A stretch of 64,000 nucleotides of DNA from Oegoconia quadripuncta (GCA_949316235.1 OX438743.1:26285771-26349770); one strand, 5' to 3'. Positions 41,968-53,326 are shown, numbered from the stretch's first letter. Translations and numbers: made by a program. The notes: generated by a model not told the origin, from the letters alone.

Positions 41968-42409
41968 TGTTTAAAGCATAAAGGAAAGTTATTTAGTTTA
42001 TCTTAGATCAATTTGGGTCAATTATATCATAATAGGTTCGGATTAAAGTTTGTGTGGTAATAAATGAAATTACACGTGTATACTGTTTCATGTTTTAGGG
42101 CAGTTTATATTCTAATGTATGCCAAAGTTAATGTTGTATTTTATGTGGAACATGTGTTTAGGCTGCTTATTTACTCAGATATTGTAGCAAGTCTGAATTG
42201 TCTGAAAATAATAATAATTTAATTCAATAAGTATATTTTCAGCCAAGAGCTGCTTTCATTTCAATTACAAAAATGGCGTGTGGTGATAAAGAGACACAGA
42301 ACTGGGAAAAGGGACAATGAAACTGTGACGTATTTGAAATCCTTGTTCTGATATCACGGTCGTTCACCACAATAATAAGTTTTTAAGTCTAGATTTCTTT
42401 ATTGAGGGT
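41968..42409. other. AT-rich spacer containing possible 3' UTR
   Basis: 42398-42403 is TTTATT, that is AATAAA on the minus strand, 7 bp beyond the stop of the candidate exon described next. Otherwise nothing. Confidence 0.35.
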
Positions 42410-42559
42410 TTAATATATGTCACCCCCATCGTGGCTCTCTAACTGAACCTCCCTGATGGTAGTAAGTTGTATGAGTGCACCGTTGCTATGATTATTCTGA
42501 ATTAACTGTAAATCGATACTTTGTTGAGATCTCTCTATAGAAGCCAGTCTTGCTTTGTC
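42410..42559 (-). CDS. candidate terminal exon of an unknown host gene
   Basis: On the minus strand a pyrimidine-rich tract (CCTTTTTCTTCCTATCACCT) is followed by GCGAAACAG, a good 3' splice site. A 49-codon open frame begins exactly after it (DKARLASIERSQQSIDLQLI ... ESHDGGDIY) and ends in TAA, with AATAAA a few bases later. Composition is hydrophilic, with a glutamine/asparagine-rich middle, unlike any repeat nearby, and I find no second copy in the window. The family is not recognised. It could be the C-terminal tail of a DNA-binding protein of the MADF or zinc-finger kind, but that is a guess. The short 3' UTR is unusual. Upstream exons were not found, and would have to lie above 42600 or outside the window. 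Confidence 0.35.
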   Translation of the reverse strand, partial: DKARLASIERSQQSIDLQLIQNNHSNGALIQLTTIREVQLESHDGGDIY

Positions 42560-43079
42560 CTGTTTCGCAGGTGATAGGAAGAAAAAGGACAAAATGTACA
42601 CTGAATGGGAACTTAAATTGTCTGAGTGGAAGAATGAATTAAGTATACAGATAATACACAAACACCTCTAAATTATACATGATTAAACTGCGTTAACAGG
42701 GAGAATTCTTATAATATTTATTTTCAAAAAAAAAAATAAAAAAAAATCTTAGGATACTTTTACAAAAAATCATAAATAATGTTATCTATAGTTTAAGATA
42801 TAAAACTATGCTCTTTATTGTTTTATAGGCGAGAACTACATTAGGTCAAAGTGAGCCACCTACATCGATCTGGATGCATCTAAGTCATATATTTTATGTG
42901 GCGACGAGTTGTGTAGAGCTACATAGATTAACGTCATGTGATGCAACGTTACGTACTATTGCGTAGTTTTTAGACATTAATATAGTTCTACCTTTACATC
43001 AAATATGCCTTTGACGAAAGACCACTGCTCTATCTATGTCGAAGTGTCCTTCAACCCAGAATCCTTACTCTTGAAAACT
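42560..43079. other. AT-rich, possibly intron
   Basis: No repeat ends found. Would be the intron upstream of the candidate exon. Confidence 0.35.
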
Positions 43080-43215
43080 TCATGAGTGTAGGCAGAGACC
43101 ACAGACTTTCACTTGCTACCATCCTGACACACCCCTTTTGCTTCATTCACTCTCATAAGGTTGTTCATACATGCTCGTCGGTTTAGGGTACTCTTGACTT
43201 GGCCTTTCTTCAAAA
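43080..43215 (-). pseudogene. RTE-2 3' fragment
   Basis: Minus-strand AGTGAAAGTCTGTGGTCTCT and ATGAACAACCTTATGAGAGT, homologous to 34697-34800 and to 9430-9540. Confidence 0.65.
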
Positions 43216-44062
43216 AATGTTTTGACATTTCTTTGCTTAATCATTTTAAGTATTCAATACCACCACGATTTTTTGTAGTTTAGCCGAGCATTTTTGAAGT
43301 CAAGGTGCGACGGGTGGTAGGTTTTCACCCTGGGATGTCGACTGTTGTAGTAGAAATGGAGTTGGGCGCCGTAAGAGGTGAGACAGGGCCGTGAGAACCG
43401 CACCTAATGGTCAAGCAGACTTATACTTCACAGGTGCTGACGGTGAATAAACTTTAATGAAAATAAGTAGTACGTTTTATTTGACACTCGCACGTTTAAT
43501 AATTTATATAACATGGGAAACAAGTCCCCGTTGTGGCAGACCCAGAGAACGACGGTCCATTATTTTAGAAAACAATTTAGAATTCGGAATTTTGAATCGA
43601 TATCGAAAAAAGTAAAAAGCCAAAGAGTATCGCAAAGACAGAGGTGGAGTTTGAACACGTCGTCACAAAGGGTGGCGGTGATCTGTTAACATAACGGACG
43701 GATGGATAAATAAAGCTTCAAGGGTTTTAGTTTTGACGGAACTCAAACTATGTACGGAATCGTATATCGCTAGACATGTAAAAAACCACTCAAAATTATA
43801 TCCAAAGCCATTAAAGTGTGATTTTGACGGCATTTTGCCGACAGCAATTTATTATCAGATGACGTTTAGTCGAGTGCGAAATGTGCCAAATGGTGCGGTA
43901 GTTATGGAGCTAAGTGTCCTCAACTAGTGGGATGAACAGATAGATACGAGTAACCCTAATGAATTGATTGCTCATTGGTTATTGAACTCGTATAGTCAGC
44001 ATCATAATAATGTTAGCAGCCAAGGCGGTCATATACAGGATGGAAAGTTGAGATGAAGTATA
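43216..44062. other. no recognised feature
   Basis: Low-copy-looking DNA. A 64-codon frame at 43733-43927 has no recognisable features. Confidence 0.4.
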
Positions 44063-44335
44063 CAAGGTTTTATTTTGTATGCAAAAAAGGCGATACACCC
44101 CAATTAGATCTTATATTTTGTAATCAATATAGCTAGAAAAAAATAAAAATAAAGGCTTGCTGAGAATTCAGTTATTGTTATGTTTCCGCTTATAGGGTGT
44201 TTATTATTCCTTAATTAGATAAATAAATAAGAAAAAATAAGCTCCATATTTTTCGAGTCGAAATTGATTACGTGCTTCTGACCAAACTAATTTTGATTGA
44301 CCAAACTTTTTGGTATACAATTAATATCTTTGTAT
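44063..44335 (+). repeat. dispersed element W, copy 1
   Basis: Contains TGTAATCAATATAGCTAGA, TTATGTTTCCGCTTATAGGG and GTGCTTCTGACCAAA. It is the complement of 50641-50890 along its length. Class unknown. Confidence 0.6.
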
Positions 44336-44702
44336 GACAAAACATAAATATTTCACGCTTACAGCAATTATCTACGATGACCCTGATTGCTATACTAAAA
44401 GGTCGCGGGTTTGAATCTCGCTGGCAGCATATTATATTTGCATGATGAGTACGGACATGTGTAATTTTTAGGGCCGAAATTGATTACGTGCTTCTGACCA
44501 AAGTAATATCAGGTTTCTGGTATATCATTAATAACTTTATATGACAAAATATAAATATTTCACGCTTATAGCAATTATCTACGATGACCCTGACTGCCAT
44601 ACTAAAAGGTCGCGGATTCGAATCCCGCTGGGAGCATATACATATATATGCATGATGAGTACGGACATGTGTACTCGCGTTATGAATGTTTTTCATTTAC
44701 AT
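44257..44702 (+). repeat. tandem duplication (about 210 bp) with tRNA-like SINE heads
   Basis: AAATTGATTACGTGCTTCTG occurs at 44261 and 44477. Each is followed by AATATTTCACGCTTA and by a SINE-B-type head with B box (GGTTTGAATCTCG, then GATTCGAATCCCG). Confidence 0.7.
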
Positions 44703-45115
44703 ACATTCACTTGCCTTCTCATGATTTTTGTTTCGTTTACTGAATTTCGTTCCATACTTGCATTAATTACTGTGTGCTTAGTTACGTACTATTCTATTTT
44801 ATTTTATTATTTTTATTATTAAGAGCCCATAGTGTCCCACTGCTGGGCAAAGGCCTCCCTCATCTGTTTCCAATCGTTTCTGTTCTTGGCGAGCACAAAC
44901 TTATATTTATTTAGTGTAAATTTAAATATAGATATATATTGTATTTATTATTTTTTATATATGTATATTATGTATGTTTGTTGGTATGTACAAAAAAAAT
45001 ATTTATGTAGTACATCAACAATCTGCCATTATACTAGCCCAGTTGCTTAATGTGGAACTAGATAGTGTAATGATGTGATGAAGTGATGTGCAAAAATACT
45101 TATAATTTATTATTA
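44703..45115. mobile_element. RTE end and SINE-B tail
   Basis: 44823-44895 (minus) is an RTE 3' end (GAGGCCTTTGCCCAGCAGTG). 44985-45115 is a plus-strand SINE-B tail (GTAGTACATCAACAATCTGC, GCTTAATGTGGAACTAGATA). The head at 44580 and this tail may be one SINE split by the insertion. Confidence 0.5.
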
Positions 45116-45235
45116 TCTCGGCAGAGCCTGTACTATGGATACTAGATAATGGATAAACATACATAAATATTAATATGAACATCCATGACTCGACTCGACA
45201 AACATATTCGTATTCATATTTTGTACCGCCTTTGT

Positions 45236-45525
45236 GATAAATAAAGCTTATGAATCGGAGGTCGCGGGTTCGATCCCCAGCGGGTAGGTGTTTGTACTCG
45301 GTTTGGCTGGTGGAAGGATATTTTACATGTCCGCCTGCCTAGCTACCACTACCTTATCTAAGTCTGCCCACAAACAGCAATGTTAATGGCATTGTTGTGT
45401 TCCGGTTGTCAGAAATAAAATAGCCAATCCCCCAATAAGATGGGATTCCGGGTCAATACGCTTCCACCTTCGACCTTATCTTCACTTAACATCAGGTGTG
45501 ATTGAGGTTAAGTGCTAATCCGTAC
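45236..45525 (+). mobile_element. SINE-A copy, diverged head
   Basis: B box GGTTCGATCCCC intact. The A-box region is altered (CCGCCTTTGTGATAAATAAA). Ends TGAGGTTAAGTGCTAATCCG without an A run. Confidence 0.8.
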
Positions 45526-45783
45526 AGTATACTTATTCCTTGAGTCCTGATTCGCACTATTTTTTTTTTCTCCGAGCTTATGAATATGACGACCTGTTTG
45601 GTGTAGTGGTTAGCAACTCTGACCACTATGCCAAAAGGTTGCGGGTTCGAATGCCGCTTGGGGCATATGTCTGTGTGATGAATACGGACATGTGTACCTG
45701 AGTTATGGATGTTTTCATTTATAATAAGTATTTATTTACAAATAAAATATGTATTTATGTAGTATATCAACCATCCAACCAAC

Positions 45784-46125
45784 CAACCGCCAACGTGGCA
45801 CAATGTAAACAACATTGAGTTTACGATTCGGACGTCGCGGGTTCGATCCCCAGTGGATTAAACATTTACTGTTTAAGTACTCGGTTTGGTTGGTGGTAGG
45901 ACATTTTAAATGTCCGCCTGGCTAGCTACCACCATCTTATCTAAATTTGCCGCCAAGCAGCAATGTTAATAGCATTGTTGTGTTCCGTTTGTCAAAGATA
46001 AGATAGCCAGTCCCCCAAATGCTTTGGGGTTTCCGGGTCAGTACGCTTCCACCTTCGACCTCATCTTCACTTAACATCAGGTGTGATTAAGGTCAAGTAC
46101 AAACCCGTTGTGCATAAAAAAAAAA
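45784..46125 (+). mobile_element. SINE-A inserted in SINE-B
   Basis: Complete copy, B box GGTTCGATCCCC, A run at the end. AACCATCC precedes and AACCATCC follows, the target duplication from the SINE-B sequence. Confidence 0.9.
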
Positions 46126-46177
46126 CCATCCGGTATCCACACCACAAGGCTATAGTTGCTTACTGTGGAACTAGACC

Positions 46178-46518
46178 CTCTCGCAGAAGACCGACGTCTG
46201 AGTAGTGGCATTTTGCCACTGCGCTTCGTCCGGTGAGCGAGGGCGCCGGAGGCCCACCTTCCAGTCTCTCTCCAGAATGGTAGCGGTATTTAAAGAGTTA
46301 GTACCCCAGGAGGGTACCAGCACTATTAGTGCTGGAGAATCCCTCATCGCTCAGGCTGCCATACTTATTCTGGGGTGGACACCTTCCTCAAAGGCCGGCA
46401 ACGCATCTGTGACCCTTTTGGTGTTGCGGGTGTCCATGGGCGGCGGTGATTGCTTTCCATCAGGTGACCCGCATGCTCGTTTGCCGCCCTCTCATATAAA
46501 AAAAAAAAAAAAAGAAAA
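46178..46518 (+). mobile_element. poly-A retroelement (CATCAGGTGACCCGCATGCT tail)
   Basis: GC-rich. Begins CCCTCTCGCAGAAGACCGAC and ends CCATCAGGTGACCCGCATGC then TCGTTTGCCGCCCTCTCATA and an A run. The tail is one seen on many lepidopteran LINE and SINE ends. No RT motif present. Only two or three bases (AGA) can be shared at both sides as a target duplication. Confidence 0.7.
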
Positions 46519-46545
46519 AGATGGCGCTGTGTGTATGTCTGAATA

Positions 46546-46874
46546 TAAAAAAAAAAAGAAAATGTATTTCTCTATTCACTCTCATACAAATATCGATTTG
46601 ACCTCAAAACACACCTGTTTAACTACGAATAGAGACTCGTAGGTATTATTAATAATGAACACTCTGTCACGCGGTTTTATATTACGTTCCCCAATTTTTG
46701 GTATAACATCACAATCCTTTGTTATTTATTGGTTTTATACAAGCTATGTACCTATCAGATACAAGAGATTTATGTTGTAACGTAATTCCAGCAATACATT
46801 TATTTTATTCAACGTGTAAAAAACGTGTTGTGTATCAAAACATATATATTTCTTTCTATTCATTTAAAGTGGAT
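46546..46874. other. no recognised feature
   Basis: Nothing identified. Confidence 0.4.
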
Positions 46875-47235
46875 ATCATCATCAGCTACAGGACTGTCGG
46901 ACATAGGCTTCCCCAAAAGAATTCTAGACTTGGAAGTCTGGACTCAGCGACTTTCTACGCACTTCATAAAACAGAAATTATTAGCAAAAGGCTATTATAA
47001 AATCACTGACTATTTGAATGATAAGCAACCATGATTATTCATATAATTATCAAATCACAATTTGTGACCCATAATGTTTTTAAAAGAGCAATCCTAGAGT
47101 TTCTAGCTCGTTCTTCTCTGGAGAGTCAGCTTTGTGAATGAGCAGTAAATTTAAATGTAATATTAATATTAATAGTGACGCTTTCAAGTAATAATTTTAT
47201 CCTATGAAATAAAATATTTAGATTTGATTTGATCA
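46875..47235 (+). pseudogene. LINE-X 3' end
   Basis: Peptide KRLLAKGYYKITDYLNDKQP-like, split over two frames, then a 3' UTR with AAGAGCAATCCTAGAGTTTC and a TTTGATTTGAT tail. Confidence 0.75.
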
Positions 47236-47384
47236 TCAGGTAAAATTGTAGTCCAATTTCGCTGTGACATCGATTCAATAGCAGTAGATTGTCGAAGACC
47301 GTGGCTTTTCAATAACTCACGAAAAACATAAAAATAAATAATTTAAATAAATGATACCCAATTAGGATTTATACAATCATTGCA

Positions 47385-47475
47385 GCCCCGGTAGCATGAC
47401 ATCGTATGTCGCGCGAGACGTAGGAGTGAGAGTGGGATAGTTGTATATTTCATTCGCATGTCATGCTATTTCATG
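47385..47475 (-). repeat. dispersed repeat Z, copy 1
   Basis: Complement of 51575-51655: ACTATCCCACTCTCACTCC and CGCGCGACATACGATGTCAT. Class unknown. Confidence 0.5.
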
Positions 47476-47989
47476 ATTACGAGTAGTAATGAAATCAATT
47501 CCTTTTATTATACATTTTTTTTTTAAAAGCAATTCCTTTGTTTCTTGCTTGTTCTTCTCAGAGGATAATGCCTAATATAAAATTCTACTCTTTTAAGTGT
47601 ACTCGTTACCCTAGGGAACGGTGTCAATGACCCGATTTTGGTGTCCAATTTCGATGTAATTATTGCTCACGAAGCACACAAAATTAAAGTTTTTCTTAAG
47701 TAGGTACTTATTCAGAATGTTTTCACTCGATGGCTCATTGCTTATCACTAAAATAATGAAGAACGCCGAAACAAATTCCAGCTTAATGGAAAGGTCAGAG
47801 GTTCGCTGAACTATATCCTCTACTATATAAATATTAACCTTGATTTGTCCATCAAACTGAAAATTGTATTGTATATGTCGTAGGCAGATGATTAAATTAG
47901 CCATTTAATTGAATACCTAGGCAGATTGTTATATATGGTCGACATTACAGCCTTCAGAGAAAAATATATACTGCAAAGTGTAACTTTTC
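47476..47989. other. unassigned with LINE-X trace
   Basis: 47515-47575 (AAAGCAATTCCTTTGTTTCT) resembles LINE-X 3' UTR. The rest is unassigned. Confidence 0.35.
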
Positions 47990-48325
47990 ATTTTCTTATA
48001 TCTAGAGCGAAATTATTTACAAAGCGAGCTTGGCTAGCTATGGAGAAAGCTATGCAGGAAATTTCTGTGAGGGATAACATCAGACACGAAAGTTGCTCAA
48101 ATAGCTCATGGAATGGGTAACCTGAACTGGCAATAGGCTGGCCACATTTATATATAGCCGTTGGGGAAAATAAGTTATGTAGTGGTGACTACGTCACGGT
48201 AAACGTAGTATGCGTATGATAATATGAAGAACTGGTCAAGGCGGCTGGCCAGTATCTGGAAACAGAGAACTGATGAACGGGCACGCCGTAGGAGAGGCCT
48301 ACCCCCTTACGTCTATCTTCAATGG
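47990..48325 (+). pseudogene. RTE-type LINE 3' fragment
   Basis: Reads, in several frames, RAWLAMEKAMQEISVRDNIR, WQ-type GHIYI-like, then KNWSRRLASIWKQRTDERAR, in the order of an RTE RT tail (…GHI.R…GRW…W.R…R.W). Broken by frameshifts; 5'-truncated. Confidence 0.6.
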
Positions 48326-48339
48326 GAATGTACTCCAAC

Positions 48340-48540
48340 GCCAATTGTCCGTCTATTACTATCCGACCAACCACTCTGTCCACCTGGTTGGGCGGTTAGT
48401 AATTTTTTTTCTTAACCATCAACCTGGTTGGTTGGCTCAAATTTTTATTTTCTTAACTAACTACCTGGTTGGTTGGTTGATATTTTGTTTTTCTAACTAC
48501 CAAACTGGTTGGTCGGTTAGTTTATTTTTCTCAACCGGCA
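48340..48540 (+). repeat. irregular repeat around ACCTGGTTGGTTGG
   Basis: Four diverged units, each with a partly self-complementary CCAACC/GGTTGG core and a T-rich spacer with CTTAAC. Spacing varies (about 30-50 bp). Confidence 0.65.
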
Positions 48541-48734
48541 CCTTTTCACTGAGACAAAACTTTACCATGTTTCAGTACCTACAGTTGTTTAACACAATTA
48601 TATTTGTATGTCTTTAAACAAACAAGTTGATTAGAAACAAAATTTTATATGCACCAGATTGTATTTTTTTATCTATCATATTTATCCATTTATTTAGATT
48701 TCCATTGTGCACGTCTTATCTGCCTCTTCCAGTC

Positions 48735-48880
48735 ATATCTCTCTTTGGTAGGTCTGCTGGAAGAAATTTCATTGTAGAAATAAGCAGAACCTGTTGTGTC
48801 GTCCCTATTATGTTGTATCTGTATGTTTTTGTTTCTTGTGCGCAATAAATGATAAATAAATAAATAAAATAAAAATATCA
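48735..48880 (+). mobile_element. LINE 3' end (hairpin tail type)
   Basis: GTCTGCTGGAAGAAATTTCA, then GTGCGCAATAAATG and an (AAAT)n tail. The same class as 38585-38660 and 53860-53960. Confidence 0.55.
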
Positions 48881-49650
48881 CCAGATTGTAAAAGTATAAA
48901 AATAATACAACATTGACCAATAGCAAGGCCTCAAATTTAAATTCGACGAATGGCGAAAGAGTTGGTAATGAATTTATTGCCCATTTAAGTTAGACAATAA
49001 GGCCTGTGGTCAGATAGTAGTCTATAGTCCTAGTCCGATGATGAAATTTTAATTTTCAAAATTTATCTCTATACGTAACGATCTGCGTAGGCATTCAAGT
49101 GAATAACTAATTTTACCACCTGTTTACGACATGTATATTTCAAAGATTAAAGTGAGCTTCACCCAGAATCCAAATACAAAGGTTTTATTAAAAGCTCTGC
49201 TTACGTTCGTGTATTCATTTATGCTACCCCCCTGTCAGTTACTTAATTAAAATTTTCGTTTTTTCCTCGAAGCCGTTTGATATTTAAAGTTTCTGAAACT
49301 GTATTTTCTTTTCTGTTGTGCAATAAAGTGTATTTGTATTGTATTGATATTTACCTTTATATATAACTTGACTGTGATAGATAGATAAAAGGTTTATTTG
49401 CATGTTACAGAAACATATACAAAAATAATTTATTGTACAATTAGCTTATGATTTCGAAATGTAGCTTATATTTTTACAATAATTAAAAAAAGTTAAATAA
49501 AAAAATTAACTATAGCTGGCTACTAGTCTGACACAAATCCACCAATTCGCACTGGGCCCGCGTGGTGGGTTATGGCCCGTACCTCTCCCAGTGAGAGGAG
49601 TCTGTGCCCCATCAGTGGGCTGTTGTTGTGGCAACAACTTATAATAAATA
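48881..49650. other. unassigned; LINE tail and repeat P
   Basis: 49310-49350 has TTGTGCAATAAAGTGTATTT (LINE tail type). 49530-49640 is repeat P (CAATTCGCACTGGGCCCGCG). The rest is unassigned. Confidence 0.4.
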
Positions 49651-49907
49651 AATAAATAAATATCTTTGCACATACACACAGCGCCAGCCAGTTCCACACT
49701 AAGCAACTAGGCCTGTATTATAGATACCAGATGGTTGATAAACTACAGAAATACATTTTTTTTTGTAAATAAATACATATATAAATGAAAAACATCCATA
49801 ACTCGGGAACACATGTCTGTATTCATCATACAAACATATGCCCCTAGCGGGATTCAAACCCGCGACCTTTTGGCTTATAGCAGCAGAGTTTCTGACCACT
49901 ACACGTC
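49651..49907 (-). mobile_element. SINE-B copy
   Basis: Minus strand, B box GGTTTGAATCCCG, full length with an (ATTT)n tail. Confidence 0.85.
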
Positions 49908-50270
49908 GTCTATATATAATAGAGGTCGTATATATAATAGAGTTGTATATGTCTGTACCACAAATGGGCCGTCACTCAGTGTGTATCCTCGCCCTAACTA
50001 GTGCCCTGCGAGGGAAAGGGATGACTATAATCTTGTCCATTTTTTTGGCATTGGAAAAATTGATTTCAAGATTCCAGAAGTGACAATTCTGTGATAAAGA
50101 ACAGAATGCTATATCTAGTATGTATTTGACCTTTATGTGTACTCGTGTGCAATAAATTATAATAATAATAATAATAATAATGCTTCATATCTATTCACAT
50201 ACATAAACCAATCTATTTGCAACACCCACTGTGTACTTCTTTACATGAAAAATCGTAGCCAATATAAAGA
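49908..50270. other. unassigned with (AAT)n run
   Basis: 50156-50181 is an (AAT)n microsatellite after CAATAAATTAT. Nothing else. Confidence 0.4.
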
Positions 50271-50530
50271 ACACTCGTCCACATATGCGAAAACGTTTGG
50301 GGGGCTATTTTCAAAAAATGTCGGGCCATGTGTTACGGGAGCTTTTCCACGGGGCGACGACATTGATTGATTCCGATTCAAGAGGTGGCGCACGTAAATT
50401 TTCGCGCGATTCTGGCGTAATGCCACGTATTGTTGTAGCTGACCCATTTTGGGAGGTCCGACAATTTGCCAGGGTCCCGAGCCCCTTTGATCGCTATAAT
50501 GATGAGGGGTCCACGCGAATAACAAATTGA
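50271..50530. other. CpG-richer block with overlapping open frames
   Basis: 50285-50530 (+) and 50241-50525 (-) are both open for over 80 codons. No family is recognised on either strand. Contains several CGCG and GGGGCGACG-like words unlike the surroundings. Confidence 0.3.
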
Positions 50531-50640
50531 TTGGAAGGTCTCAACCTTTTTCTGATGAAAATTAAGTTACTTCTTATAACGAGTTATAACCTTACTTATA
50601 ACTCACTTCTCTATTTTGCAAGTTATACAATGTTATTAAT

Positions 50641-50890
50641 TGTATACCTGAAACCTGAAATTGGTTTGGTCAGAAGCACGTATAGAATCGATTCCGGCTA
50701 TAAAAATATGGGGTTATATTTTTTCCTTAATTATTTTTCTAATTGAAGAATGATAAACACCCTACACGCGGAAACATAATAGTAACTAAATTCGCAACAA
50801 TCCTCAATTTTATTTTGTCTAGCTATATTGATTACAAAATATATGATCTAGGTGTATCGGCTTTTTGGTATGCAAAATATAACCTTGTAT
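50641..50890 (-). repeat. dispersed element W, copy 2
   Basis: Complement of 44063-44335: shared CGTGCTTCTGACCAAACCAA, TTATGTTTCCGCGTGTAGGG and TGTAATCAATATAGCTAGA. Confidence 0.6.
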
Positions 50891-50915
50891 AAACTGCAAA
50901 TTACATTTCCTTTTT

Positions 50916-51050
50916 TTATGATGGACTGGATTAGCGTTTGACCACAATCTCACCTGATGGAAAGTGACGTTGTGGTCTAAGATGTAGCTTGCGATCCCAG
51001 TAAATGCCTATTCACTCTGCTCTTGAAGATCCCAAGGTTGTAGGACTCAA
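50916..51050 (-). pseudogene. LINE-Y 3' end
   Basis: Minus strand: CTACAACCTTGGGATCTTCA to CATCAGGTGAGATTGTGGTC and an A run. Confidence 0.75.
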
Positions 51051-51334
51051 TACTTAAATACAATTACGACACCTATGAAGGTAAAACATGGCTTGATCTG
51101 TTTCCTTTAATTGTTCAAATTAGGCAGGTATGTTTGGAATTAAAACCACGTTATATCCATTTGCAAACCGCAAACAAAAATAAACGCAAGGGTCGAGTCC
51201 TCGTCGGTTTTCGTAAACATTGTTTTAATGGACACGTTTTGTGTCATTATACGACAATTTAAGGGTTCATTTGAGAATCAAACCCCTCTGTTAAGCGTTG
51301 ACGTTAGCTAACTAATTTTCATTTAGGCAGGGGT
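51051..51334. other. no recognised feature
   Basis: Nothing identified. Confidence 0.4.
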
Positions 51335-51665
51335 CCCATTTTGCGTGTATTTCTATTTCTTACCCGACTACACCAAAAATGAGGGTAGGTAAAGTTTTTC
51401 GAGTGCATGTATGTATCTTGTATTTTCTTTGGCACATTCTGTAGCCTAAACGACTTGACCGATTTCGCAGTGCATGATGTCGTTAGATTGGTCATGATAC
51501 ACGTACCTATCAGCATGAGAGGCGTGATAAACGTCTATGTCGCGCGAGATAATTTTTGTCCTGTTCATTCGTTTGGATGAAATATGAAATACATATAACT
51601 ATCCCGCTCTCACATCGCGTCGCGCGCGACATATGCTGTCATGTTACGCAGGCTGGAGTGTATAG
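51335..51665 (+). repeat. common lepidopteran repeat and repeat Z copy 2
   Basis: 51355-51500 has TACCCGACTACACCAAAAAT and TTTTTCGAGTGCATGTATGT. 51575-51655 is repeat Z (ACTATCCCGCTCTCACATCG). Confidence 0.5.
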
Positions 51666-53050
51666 GCTACATTTTATGGTAAAAAATCCAACATGGCGTC
51701 CGCAAAATACCAAATATGCTATCGGATTTTTGGTTTTCAAATACTAAAATAGTTATTTTATGTATATTTTTTCTTGAGTAGTGTTGCCACGATGGGAAAA
51801 GTCGTGGGGTATTTATTAAATTTAATAATTTTACAGCCATAAAATTACTTTCTGGGAGTCGGTTAAAAACCCGCGAACAATGAGTGTTCCGTAAGCACTT
51901 TCAGTTGCTTCTCTGCAACTCTAAAAGTATTTAGGCGATGTTTTTCAGACTTAGCTGGGTGACAATAATTATGAAGAGTTTTCTTGAAAAAGTGTTTACA
52001 CAAAGAAAAACATTATGCAATCAAAACGGCTAAATATGCTTTCATTCAATACTCCACATGATCTTTTAATTTAAACTAAAAACTTGTTAATATATTTTAT
52101 TATCTTGTTGATGTTGTCAAGATGTTTCTTTAGAAGTTTTCTCGCAACATATTAATTGAAATAAAAACTAACTACAAACCTATATTTCATTTCTGAATGT
52201 CCAACGATCGCACGAGCAAGTGAATTGAGATGAAGTTTAAGGGATTCCGTTTTTGCCATTTCTATACGGGACCCTGAAAAGTTATGTGCGTCTTTAGAAC
52301 TCTTGAGAACCGTCGAATGCACTCAAGGTACCTCGTTTCATCTAAAGTATTTAAATGCACACCTAAAACGAGTGCATGGCAATTGCTCTCATTTGCTAGT
52401 TGAGTAGGTACCTACACTACGAAAGCATTTTTTCCCGAGTCGCATTTTACCTCAATAGATTTTCTAGAACGTGGTTTTCCTTGTGACTTTTCCGTTGTTG
52501 CATTTCACTTCTGTCGCGTTTATCTCGATCGTTTTAGGGTTCCGTCCTAGAATGGTCCACATAGTCAACTTTCACCTACCTATCTATCAAAGGCATCGAA
52601 ATATCAAGAGATAGAATACTGAGACCATCACAACTTGACTCCAAAACTAAATATTTATAATTTTTTTTTATTTAATTTCGAAGCGTTCGGAACCGTTCGC
52701 GATTGAATAGATATTCACACCTCCCTCCTTCTCCCTTACCGCTTGCCAACCATAGTTAAAGAAAATATATAACAACATAGGGGCTTCTTATTTTTCTTTA
52801 TAGTTCTAATGTAGCTAACCACTATATTCAAAATTCACGTACATCGCTTTATCGGCTGTATCAATATCGCTGTCAGTCCTTTCGATTTCGTCTTATCATT
52901 GTCCTTGTCATCGCCGGTTGTCAATTGTTTGGCTATAATTGCTTGAAGGTCCTTTAGATCTTCATTTCGGAAGTACACGCATTGCGGTCCACCCGTGTTA
53001 ACAGAAGCTCTGGCTATCTAGTAGCCAGTATCGAAGGCCACTATTATATA
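51666..53050. other. largely unassigned
   Basis: 52235-52285 has ATTCCGTTTTTGCCATTTCT and ACGGGACCCTGAAAA, a small hairpin-type repeat common in Lepidoptera; AGGGTTCCGTCC occurs at about 52535. No genes seen. Confidence 0.4.
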
Positions 53051-53326
53051 AATAAATGATAATGTAAATAAATGTCTTTGCACAAACACACAGCGTCATC
53101 TAGGTCCACAGTAAGCATCTAGGCTTGTGTTATGGATACCAGATGGTTGATAAACTACACAAATACATTTTCTTTTGTAAATAAATACATGTATATATGA
53201 AAAACATCCATAACTCGGGAACACATGTCTGTATTCATCATACAATAATATGCCTCTAGCGGGATTCGAACCCGCGACCATTTGGTATAGTAGCAGAGTT
53301 TCTAACCACTACAGCAAACAGGTCGT
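53051..53326 (-). mobile_element. SINE-B copy
   Basis: Minus strand, B box GGTTCGAATCCCG, full length. Confidence 0.85.

Larger units (their letters stand above)
45592..46545 (+). mobile_element. SINE-B split by two retroelements
   Basis: SINE-B parts: 45592-45783 (head GACGACCTGTTTGGTGTAGT, B box GGTTCGAATGCCG), 46123-46177 (ATCCGGTATCCACACC to GTGGAACTAGA) and 46519-46545 (TGGCGCTGTGTGTATGTCTG). A SINE-A lies in the first gap and a GC-rich poly-A element in the second. Rejoined, the three pieces follow the order of the uninterrupted copies. Confidence 0.85.
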
